A DNA stretch of 5,547 nucleotides, from positions 1-5,547 of the forward strand of contig CABVAD010000083.1 in NCBI GenBank assembly GCA_902496265.1, in the 5' to 3' direction. The first letter of the stretch is position 1, and every line of letters begins with the position of its first letter. Source of the stretch: an uncultured Oscillospiraceae bacterium. GTDB lineage: Bacteria; Bacillota; Clostridia; Oscillospirales; Acutalibacteraceae. Shown here in pieces: positions 1 through 5,547 of this stretch. The translations under genes and the position numbers were made by a program. The notes under the pieces are model-generated. The model was not told where the DNA came from. It saw nothing but the letters and a program-made list of their open reading frames with translations, and did not search any database.

Positions 1-20
1 TAATATAACGGGATTTGTAA

Positions 21-26
21 TATAAT
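21..26 (+). promoter_or_regulatory. Possible -10 box for the flavodiiron gene
   Basis: TATAAT on the plus strand, 51 bases before the start codon at 78. At a 17-base spacing the matching -35 hexamer would fall across the left edge of the window, so only half the promoter could be seen. The surroundings are AT-rich (TTATAAATTTT follows at 31-41), which makes chance matches easy. A start near 33 would give a leader of about 45 bases. No redox-regulator operator can be claimed. Confidence 0.4.
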
Positions 27-41
27 GTAGTTATAAATTTT

Positions 42-57
42 GCCGCGCCTATGCGGC
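42..57 (+). other. Small GC-rich hairpin in the leader of the flavodiiron gene
   Basis: GCCGC (42-46) pairs with GCGGC (53-57) around a six-base loop, in otherwise AT-rich DNA just before the ribosome binding site at 63-69. The inverted repeat is plain in the sequence. It could stabilise the 5' end of the message or be a protein site. It has no T tract after it, so it is not an intrinsic terminator. Five base pairs is short and may be chance. Confidence 0.35.
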
Positions 58-62
58 GACGG

Positions 63-69
63 AAAGGGG
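63..69 (+). promoter_or_regulatory. Ribosome binding site that decides the flavodiiron start
   Basis: AAAGGGG lies 8 bases before the ATG at 78. The in-frame ATG at 51 has no purine-rich site before it and would add nine residues unlike the flavodiiron family, so this site supports the shorter 596-residue protein. Confidence 0.75.
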
Positions 70-77
70 ATATTTTA

Positions 78-1868
78 ATGAAGGTTACAAACGATATACT
101 TTATGTCGGGGTAAACGATCACGAAATTGATTTGTTTGAAGGGCAGTACCGCGTGGAAAACGGTATGGCGTACAATTCATACGCGATAGTTGACGAAAAA
201 ATTGCGATTATGGATACGGTGGACGCGCGGTTCACCCACGAATGGCTGGATAATATCGAGTCCGCTTTAGGCGGGAGAAAGGCGGATTACCTTATAATCC
301 AGCATATGGAGCCCGATCACTCTGCAAACATTTTAAACTTTATGAAGCTTAACCCCGATACGGCGGTTGTAGCTACCGCTAAGGCGTTTAATATGATGAA
401 GCAGTTTTTCGGAAAGGATTTTTCCGATAACAGAATTGTTGTCGGCGAGGGGGACACCCTGTCTCTCGGCAGGCACACCCTTACCTTTGTGACCGCGCCT
501 ATGGTACACTGGCCCGAGGTTATGGTGACCTACGACAGCACGGACAAGGTGCTTTTCTCGGCGGACGGCTTCGGTAAATTCGGAGCGAACGACGTAAAAG
601 AGGACTGGGCGGACGAGGCGCGCCGCTATTATATAGGTATTGTCGGCAAATACGGCGCTCAGGTTCAGGCGCTCCTTAAAAAGGCGGCGGAGCTTGACAT
701 TTCGGTTATTGCCCCTCTGCACGGACCTGTGCTTAATGAAAATCTGGGCTATTATATAAACCTTTACAATACCTGGTCGTCCTATATGCCCGAGAGCGAG
801 GGTATAGTAATCGCCTACACCTCTGTTTACGGCCATACCGCAAAGGCGGTGGACAAGCTTGCCTCGCTATTTAAAGCAAAGGGCTGTCCGAAGGTTATCC
901 TGCACGACCTTGCGCGCTGTGATATGAGCAAGGCAGTAGAGGACGCTTTCCGCTACGGCAAGCTGGTGCTTGCAACCACAACCTACAACGCGGGGATTTT
1001 CCCCTTTATGAGGGAATTTATCGAGCATCTGACCGAGCGCGGCTATCAGAACCGCACCGTGGCATTTGTTGAAAACGGCTCCTGGGCTCCCCAGGCCGCA
1101 AAGGTTATGAAAAATATGCTTGCCGACTCCAAAAAGCTCACCTTTGCGGAGCAGACGGTTACCCTGCACTCGGCGCTTAGCGAGGAAAGCGGCGAACAGC
1201 TGGAGGCATTGGCTAAGGAGCTTTGCCGCGACTATATGGCGCAGGACGGCGAGACCGCCGATAAAAACGACCTTACCGCACTGTTTAACATAGGCTACGG
1301 ACTTTATGTGGTCACCTCAAACGACGGAAAAAAGGACAACGGTCTTATCGTAAACACCGTAACGCAGGTTACAAGCACGCCGAACCGCATTGCCGTTACG
1401 ATAAACAAGCAGAATTATTCACACCATATAATAAAGCAGACGGGCGTTATGAACATCAACTGCCTTTCGGTTGACGCACCCTTCAGCGTTTTCCAAAACT
1501 TCGGTTTCCAAAGCGGAAGAAATACCGATAAGTTCGCGGGCGAGGAGCAGCTCAGAAGCGACAACGGGCTTATCTTCCTAAGACGGTATATTAATTCCTT
1601 TATGTCGCTTAAGGTTGAGCAGTACATCGACCTTGACACCCACGGTATGTTTATATGCAGCGTGACCGAGGCGCGCGTGATATCCGATGCGGAGACTATG
1701 ACCTATACCTATTATCAGAAGAACGTAAAGCCGAAGCCGAAAACAGAGGGCAAAAAAGGCTTTGTCTGCAAGATATGCGGCTATGTTTACGAGGGCGACA
1801 CCCTGCCCGAGGACTTTGTCTGCCCGCTTTGCAAGCACGGCGCGGCGGATTTCGAGCCGATAAGCTGA
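78..1868 (+). CDS. fprA: Four-domain flavodiiron protein (FprA-type O2/NO reductase fused to flavin reductase and rubredoxin)
   Basis: Predicted cytoplasmic enzyme that reduces O2 to water and/or NO to N2O, protecting an anaerobe; which substrate is preferred cannot be read from sequence. Seen, numbered from the ATG at 78 (596 aa): a metallo-beta-lactamase-like diiron domain (about 1-240) with the H76-x-E78-x-D80-H81 motif and further candidate ligands H144, D163 and H215; a flavodoxin domain (about 243-385) with FMN phosphate loop YTSVYGHT at 247-254; a flavin-reductase-like domain (about 398-550); and a C-terminal rubredoxin domain with C564-x2-C567-GY and C582-x2-C585. The rubredoxin cysteine pairs are only 14 residues apart, the short-spacer type. 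No signal peptide or membrane segment is visible. The start at 78 is preferred over the in-frame ATG at 51 because AAAGGGG lies 8 bases before it and the family homology begins there. All metal and flavin motifs look intact. The gene stands alone and ends at a strong terminator. Family is very sure; the symbol describes only the core. Confidence 0.95.
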   Translation: MKVTNDILYVGVNDHEIDLFEGQYRVENGMAYNSYAIVDEKIAIMDTVDARFTHEWLDNIESALGGRKADYLIIQHMEPDHSANILNFMKLNPDTAVVATAKAFNMMKQFFGKDFSDNRIVVGEGDTLSLGRHTLTFVTAPMVHWPEVMVTYDSTDKVLFSADGFGKFGANDVKEDWADEARRYYIGIVGKYGAQVQALLKKAAELDISVIAPLHGPVLNENLGYYINLYNTWSSYMPESEGIVIAYTSVYGHTAKAVDKLASLFKAKGCPKVILHDLARCDMSKAVEDAFRYGKLVLATTTYNAGIFPFMREFIEHLTERGYQNRTVAFVENGSWAPQAAKVMKNMLADSKKLTFAEQTVTLHSALSEESGEQLEALAKELCRDYMAQDGETADKNDLTALFNIGYGLYVVTSNDGKKDNGLIVNTVTQVTSTPNRIAVTINKQNYSHHIIKQTGVMNINCLSVDAPFSVFQNFGFQSGRNTDKFAGEEQLRSDNGLIFLRRYINSFMSLKVEQYIDLDTHGMFICSVTEARVISDAETMTYTYYQKNVKPKPKTEGKKGFVCKICGYVYEGDTLPEDFVCPLCKHGAADFEPIS

Positions 1869-1875
1869 TAAGACC

Positions 1876-1902
1876 AAAAACCTCCCTTACGGGAGGTTTT
1901 TT
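1876..1902. terminator. Bidirectional intrinsic terminator between convergent genes
   Basis: AAAAA-CCTCCC (1876-1886), loop TTAC (1887-1890), then GGGAGG-TTTTTT (1891-1902). Six GC-rich pairs are extended by A-T pairs. On the plus strand the T run follows the stem, and on the minus strand the complement of the A run gives a T tract, so the element is symmetrical and should stop the flavodiiron transcript (stop codon ends at 1868) and the typA operon. The minus-strand TAA stop (1903-1901) overlaps its edge. Confidence 0.92.
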
Positions 1903-2779
1903 ACTGCACTCCCTCCAAATCAAAGGTCGGTATATACTTTTTATCGGAGCTTTCGCGCTCCTGAATATACACATTTTCAAAATCGGAGTTGCAAATAAAT
2001 CCGAGCACCTTTTCATACTCACGCTTTGTAACGCGGCGGCTTATTATAGGCATATCGCACGCCCTGCCGCAGGGAGTATACTGGCTCATAATGCTGAAAT
2101 AGGCGTTCGGCGTGTTTTCCCTTACCCAATCAAAGACCTTTATAGCCTCATTAGTACCCTGCGGGAGCAAAAGATGCCTTACAATAAGCCCCTTTTGCAT
2201 AATCCCGTCCCGAAAGTCGCAAACGGGCTGTGCCTTGTAACATTCCCTTATCGCCGCCTGAGCGTATTCGGGATAATCGGGCGCTCCCGAATAAAGCGCG
2301 GCACGGTCATTTGACAGATATTTTAAGTCCATAAGGAAAATATCGATATAGCCCTTAAGCGCCCTTATTTCCTCTGCAGAATCATATCCGCCCGAATTGT
2401 AAACAACAGGAATTTTCGGCTTGTAAATATCAAGCGCACGGATTATCGCGGGGACAAAATGGGTGGGCGTTACAAGGTTTATGTTGTGTGCTCCTTGCTC
2501 CTCCAGCCCCTTAAAAATATCAGCTAATCTTTGGTGGGTTATTACCTTTCCGAAGCCGCCGTGGGATATATCATAGTTTTGACAGAATACGCAGTCGAGC
2601 GTACAACCGCTGAAAAATACCGTTCCCGAGCCGTTTTTTCCGCTGATACACGGCTCTTCCCAAAAATGCAAAGCAGCCCTTGCCACCTTGGGTGACAAAG
2701 GCATTTTGCAAAAACCGTTTAAATTTTCTTCGTTCGTGCGTTCGGCGTTACACCGTCTCGGACACAGGCTGCATTTCAT
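1901..2779 (-). CDS. PflX-like radical SAM protein (COG1313-type, pyruvate formate-lyase activase homologue)
   Basis: A 292-residue radical SAM protein, expected to be a cytoplasmic [4Fe-4S] enzyme that cleaves S-adenosylmethionine to make a 5'-deoxyadenosyl radical; its substrate is unknown. Seen: the canonical cluster motif C59-x3-C63-x2-C66 in FFSGCTLDCVFCQNYDIS, an NINLVTPTHF strand (99-108), a YNSGGYD stretch (127-133) where the family has its SAM-binding glycine region, and FLMDLKY (148-154). The N-terminus carries more cysteines, C3, C6, C10 (CSLCPRRC) and C24, typical of PflX-like proteins. This supports the start at 2779, because starting at M26 would remove them. A GGAG lies 10 bases upstream, inside the preceding gene. 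It is the last gene of the typA unit, overlaps the exonuclease gene by 32 bases, and its TAA stop lies within the shared terminator. No glycyl radical enzyme is in the window, so activase function is only a homology label. Confidence 0.9.
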   Translation of the reverse strand: MKCSLCPRRCNAERTNEENLNGFCKMPLSPKVARAALHFWEEPCISGKNGSGTVFFSGCTLDCVFCQNYDISHGGFGKVITHQRLADIFKGLEEQGAHNINLVTPTHFVPAIIRALDIYKPKIPVVYNSGGYDSAEEIRALKGYIDIFLMDLKYLSNDRAALYSGAPDYPEYAQAAIRECYKAQPVCDFRDGIMQKGLIVRHLLLPQGTNEAIKVFDWVRENTPNAYFSIMSQYTPCGRACDMPIISRRVTKREYEKVLGFICNSDFENVYIQERESSDKKYIPTFDLEGVQ

Positions 2780-3647
2780 CTTGGCTTTTCTCCGTTTTAG
2801 GCTTAAGCTCGCATATTCTCCTGCGAACGATTAAATCGTCGTAGGTCTTTTTAAAGGACACCCTTCCGCAAAAGCGTCTACCGCAATTTTTACATTCGAA
2901 TTTCGCCGTAAACCAGCGGTTGCGGTAGCGCCATTTTGTAATACGCTTAGCCTTTTCGCCGCATTCGTCACAGCGAAAGCGCAAATCCTCTTTATTTATA
3001 CGCTCGTCGTTTATATCCGAAATATTAAAGGGTTTAAATCGCAGTCTTTTATAAAACTCGGGGTCGGCGGTGTCGCGTATCAGCGCCGAAAAGCGCTCCT
3101 CATTGTAGCATTTTTGAAGTAAAGCTACGGAAAGCAGGCTGTCGTCCTTAGCGGTGTGAAGCTCAAAGCTGTCGGTCTTAACGCCGAGAAGCTCTGCCGC
3201 CGCGCCTAAAGAAATCTGATTTTTGTCCTCATAGCCGCCGCGTCTAAGCTCTCCCTGAACAAACCTCTGCAAATCGAGATATCTTTCAATCGCAAATTTC
3301 CTGCCGCCGTTTAAGAGACATTCCTCGTTTTCCTTTATGGAATAAAGGTCGGAATCGCTCCAGGTCATAGTAACGGTGTTCTTCCCCGCCCAGGCATTAT
3401 AGCGGTCGACCGCGGTATCAAAGGGAACTCCCGCCAGCATTTTTTCGGTGGTTATCCCCGTAAGCTTTGAAAACCTGCCCGTGACCCTTTTTGAAATACC
3501 CGATTTAACCGTTTCCTCAAAGGTATCGGTGATGTTAAAATCGCCGTCCAGCTTCACCGCGCCTATCTGCAAAATCTGATTTAAAAACCTCTTATGCTTT
3601 GTAGAATAGGCGCTGTCCCACTCTAAATCAAGAATAATATAATTCAT
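2748..3647 (-). CDS. DEDDh-family 3'-5' exonuclease with C-terminal zinc-ribbon-like domain
   Basis: A 299-residue protein predicted to remove nucleotides from the 3' end of RNA or DNA by two-metal-ion catalysis. Seen: exonuclease motif I ILDLEWD with D7 and E9; FSKLTGIT at 59-66, the usual LTGIT segment of DnaQ/RNase T-like folds; a probable motif II aspartate at D98 in TWSDSDLY; and motif III HTAKDD, with H164 and D169 spaced as in RNase T and the DNA polymerase III epsilon subunit. All four acidic positions plus the histidine therefore appear present. A basic C-terminal segment follows with C226-x2-C229 and C252-x2-C255 (another cysteine at 260), which looks like a zinc ribbon and could bind nucleic acid. 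The ATG at 3647 overlaps the typA stop by one base (TAATG). A weak GGA lies 4 bases upstream, so translation is probably coupled to typA. The exonuclease domain resembles KapD/ERI-1-like proteins; the true substrate is unknown. Confidence 0.88.
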   Translation of the reverse strand: MNYIILDLEWDSAYSTKHKRFLNQILQIGAVKLDGDFNITDTFEETVKSGISKRVTGRFSKLTGITTEKMLAGVPFDTAVDRYNAWAGKNTVTMTWSDSDLYSIKENEECLLNGGRKFAIERYLDLQRFVQGELRRGGYEDKNQISLGAAAELLGVKTDSFELHTAKDDSLLSVALLQKCYNEERFSALIRDTADPEFYKRLRFKPFNISDINDERINKEDLRFRCDECGEKAKRITKWRYRNRWFTAKFECKNCGRRFCGRVSFKKTYDDLIVRRRICELKPKTEKSQDEMQPVSETV

Positions 3648-5470
3648 TATTTCCGTCTCGACTCCGCTTTCATACGCTCTTCCTTGTTAAGGATACGCTT
3701 GCGAAGCCTGATATTGCGGGGTGTAATCTCAACAAGCTCGTCCTCTTTGATAAATTCAAGCGACTGCTCGAGTGAAAGCTTAGTCGGCGGCACAAGGCGC
3801 AGAGCGTCGTCAGAGCCGGCGGCGCGGGTGTTGGTCATCTGCTTTTTCTTGCAGACGTTGCAGACAATATCCTCGTTTTTGGGGTTTTCGCCCACAATCA
3901 TACCCTCGTAAACGGGAGTACCCGCACCTATAAATAGCCTGCCGCGGCTCTGGGTGTTAAAGAGTCCGTAGCCGGTCGCCTCGCCCGTTTCGTGGGCGAT
4001 AATAGAGCCTGTCGAACGTTGCTCAATGTCTCCCTTATAGGGCTGATAGCTGTCGAAAACGTGATTCATAATTCCGTTGCCGTTGGTATCGGTAAGGAAC
4101 TGTGAGCGGTAGCCCAGAAGTCCGCGGGCGGGAATTAAAAACTCAAGGTGGGAAACCCCGCCCTCGCGCGTACCCATATTCTTAATCTCCGCCTTGCGTG
4201 TACCCAAGCGCTCCATAACCGAGCCGACATATTCCTCGGGTACCTCTATCATCAAAAGCTCGATTGGCTCTAACCTTTCGCCGTTCTCGCCCTGCTTGTA
4301 GATAACCTCGGGGGGAGAGACCTGAAATTCGTAGCCCTGACGGCGCATTGTCTCGATAAGAATGGAAAGGTGTAATTCACCCCTGCCCGAAACCTTAAAG
4401 GTATCGGCGGAGTCGGTTTCCTCCACACGAAGGCTTACATTTGTCATAACCTCCTTGAAAAGGCGGTCGCGAAGATTGCGGGAGGTTACAAACTTGCCGT
4501 CCTTGCCCGCAAAGGGGGAATTGTTTACCATAAAGTTCATAGCCAAGGTAGGCTCGTCTATCTTTACAAAGGGGAGGGGTTCTACACAGTCGGGGGCGCA
4601 GGCGGTCTCGCCTATCTCAAGCTCCGAAATCCCCGCAACCTGAATAATATCGCCCACAGACGCGCTTTCCTCCTCGACCCGCTTAAGCCCTCTGTACATA
4701 AAGAGCTTTGCAATTTTAACATTGGAGGTCGTACCGTCCTTGTGGCAGAGCGCCACGGTCTGACCGACCTTAACTGTGCCCCTTATTACCCTTCCGACGC
4801 CGATTCTGCCTAAATAATCGTCATATTCGATATTTGAGAAAAGAATCTGAGTAGGACCGTCAGGGTCGCCCTCGGGCGGAGCTATCTCCTTTACAATTTC
4901 GTCAAATAAGGGCTTCATATCAGTACCCTTAGTCTCGGGCGAATATGTGGCGTAGCCGTCCCTGCCCGAAGCGAATATAACGGGAAATTCAATCTGCTCC
5001 TCATCCGCGCCGAGCTCTATAAACAAATCCAGCACCTCGTCGACAACCTCGTGGGGGCGAGCCATAGGACGGTCGATTTTATTTACCACAACAACCGCCT
5101 TTTTGCCTAAGGCAAGCGCCTTTTTAAGCACAAACCTCGTCTGGGGCATACAGCCCTCGAACGCGTCTACAAGCAGGAGAACGCCGTCTACCATCTGCAG
5201 AATTCGCTCAACCTCGCCGCCGAAATCGGCGTGACCGGGAGTATCTACAATATTAATCTTTATACCGTTATACATAACGCTTGTATTCTTTGAAAGAATG
5301 GTGATTCCGCGTTCCCTTTCAAGGTCGTTGGAATCCATCACCCGCTCGTTTACGGTCTCGTTTGCGCGAAAGGTGCCGCTCTGCTTTAAAAGCTGGTCAA
5401 CAAGGGTTGTTTTACCGTGGTCAACGTGGGCTATAATCGCAACATTTCTTAAATTTTCTATTTTAGCCAT
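3647..5470 (-). CDS. typA: Ribosome-associated translational GTPase TypA/BipA
   Basis: A full-length 607-residue translation-factor GTPase that binds the ribosome. In other bacteria it is linked to 50S subunit assembly, cold and stress growth. Seen: G1 AHVDHGKTT at 14-22, switch I RGITI at 54-58, G3 DTPGH at 76-80, G4 NKID at 130-133 and a G5-like ASGRDG at 167-172. These are followed by an EF-Tu-like beta-barrel domain (about 205-290), EF-G III-like and V-like domains (about 305-480, including SGRGELHLSIL and ARGLLGYRSQF), and the BipA-specific C-terminal domain (about 485-607, including GEATGYGL and NTQSRGRLFIG). The length is normal for the family and the tail is basic. The ATG at 5470 has GAGG 7 bases upstream and homology begins at residue 2. 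It is the first gene of a three-gene unit, directly behind a consensus promoter. LepA and EF-G are excluded by the C-terminal domain. The gene is intact. Confidence 0.98.
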   Translation of the reverse strand: MAKIENLRNVAIIAHVDHGKTTLVDQLLKQSGTFRANETVNERVMDSNDLERERGITILSKNTSVMYNGIKINIVDTPGHADFGGEVERILQMVDGVLLLVDAFEGCMPQTRFVLKKALALGKKAVVVVNKIDRPMARPHEVVDEVLDLFIELGADEEQIEFPVIFASGRDGYATYSPETKGTDMKPLFDEIVKEIAPPEGDPDGPTQILFSNIEYDDYLGRIGVGRVIRGTVKVGQTVALCHKDGTTSNVKIAKLFMYRGLKRVEEESASVGDIIQVAGISELEIGETACAPDCVEPLPFVKIDEPTLAMNFMVNNSPFAGKDGKFVTSRNLRDRLFKEVMTNVSLRVEETDSADTFKVSGRGELHLSILIETMRRQGYEFQVSPPEVIYKQGENGERLEPIELLMIEVPEEYVGSVMERLGTRKAEIKNMGTREGGVSHLEFLIPARGLLGYRSQFLTDTNGNGIMNHVFDSYQPYKGDIEQRSTGSIIAHETGEATGYGLFNTQSRGRLFIGAGTPVYEGMIVGENPKNEDIVCNVCKKKQMTNTRAAGSDDALRLVPPTKLSLEQSLEFIKEDELVEITPRNIRLRKRILNKEERMKAESRRK

Positions 5471-5476
5471 TTTATT

Positions 5477-5482
5477 ACCTCT
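5477..5482 (-). promoter_or_regulatory. Ribosome binding site of typA
   Basis: AGAGGT on the minus strand, with the GAGG core (5481-5478) 7 bases before the ATG at 5470. It fixes the typA start and is the best Shine-Dalgarno site of the three-gene unit, as expected for its first gene. Confidence 0.8.
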
Positions 5483-5503
5483 TTTTTTTCTTCCAAATAA
5501 AAT

Positions 5504-5532
5504 ATTATAATATACATTGCCTTGTTTGTCAA
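5504..5532 (-). promoter_or_regulatory. Perfect-consensus sigma-A (sigma-70) promoter of the typA operon
   Basis: Read on the minus strand, TTGACA (5532-5527) is followed by a 17-base spacer and TATAAT (5509-5504), an exact match to both consensus hexamers at ideal spacing. The expected transcription start is near 5497, giving a leader of about 27 bases before the typA ATG. That leader is purine-rich with a run of eight A (5489-5482) just before the ribosome binding site. No operator or riboswitch fits in so short a leader, so expression is probably strong and constitutive unless controlled from beyond the window edge. Confidence 0.88.
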
Positions 5533-5547
5533 CTAATCGGTTTTTTG

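Noticed and set aside
42..57. Leader hairpin considered as a riboswitch or attenuator
   Set aside because: A five-pair stem with no T tract and no alternative pairing partner is too small for either. It is kept only as a possible structural element.
51..77. In-frame upstream ATG that would lengthen the flavodiiron protein by nine residues
   Set aside because: It has no ribosome binding site, lies inside a small hairpin, and adds an Arg-rich stretch not expected in the family. The ATG at 78 has a good site 8 bases upstream.
333..1169. Two minus-strand open frames opposite the flavodiiron gene
   Set aside because: They are reading-frame shadows of a conserved gene, with no recognisable motifs.
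1655..2314. Plus-strand open frame of 219 codons spanning the end of the flavodiiron gene and part of the radical SAM gene
   Set aside because: It runs through the terminator and is antisense to or out of frame with two well-recognised genes. Its translation shows no coherent domain.
3684..4643. Plus-strand open frames opposite typA
   Set aside because: They are Ser/Arg-rich low-complexity translations complementary to conserved GTPase codons, with no sign of independent coding.
5533..5547. T-rich end of the window considered as a terminator of a neighbouring gene
   Set aside because: TTTTTT at 5541-5546 is visible, but no stem is seen before it and the sequence stops there.

Overview
The window is a compact, gene-dense piece of a bacterial chromosome. 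It holds four protein-coding genes in two convergent transcription units. The content suggests a strictly anaerobic Firmicute of the Clostridia (an Oscillospiraceae/Ruminococcus-like gut anaerobe would fit). The clues are a multidomain flavodiiron O2/NO reductase, a PflX-type radical SAM protein, purine-rich Shine-Dalgarno sites, a consensus sigma-A-type promoter, and moderate GC with AT-rich intergenic DNA. The lineage is inferred from gene content and style. No marker gene allows a firm taxonomic call.

Left part, plus strand: one monocistronic gene (78-1868) follows a short leader with a possible -10 box and a small GC hairpin. It encodes a 596-residue four-module flavodiiron protein: metallo-beta-lactamase-like diiron domain, flavodoxin domain, flavin-reductase-like domain and a C-terminal short-spacer rubredoxin domain. 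The last two modules match the arrangement of the separate Moorella high-molecular-weight rubredoxin (Hrb), so this looks like an FprA-Hrb fusion that carries its own electron-transfer chain for scavenging O2 or NO.

Right part, minus strand, in transcription order: typA/bipA (5470-3647), a DEDDh 3'-5' exonuclease with a C-terminal four-cysteine zinc-ribbon-like segment (3647-2748), and a PflX/PflA-like radical SAM protein (2779-1901). A perfect TTGACA-N17-TATAAT promoter lies just upstream of typA. The genes overlap (a TAATG junction, then a 32-base overlap), so they almost certainly form one translationally coupled operon. TypA is a ribosome-associated GTPase. The exonuclease is plausibly an RNA- or DNA-processing enzyme, and the radical SAM protein has no evident target in the window.

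The two units converge on one compact hairpin at 1876-1902 with A and T tracts on its two sides. It should end transcription from both directions, and the stop codon of the radical SAM gene lies inside its T tract. I saw no RNA genes, mobile elements, CRISPR arrays or broken genes. The items most worth following up are the fused FDP architecture and the exonuclease/zinc-ribbon protein coupled to typA.
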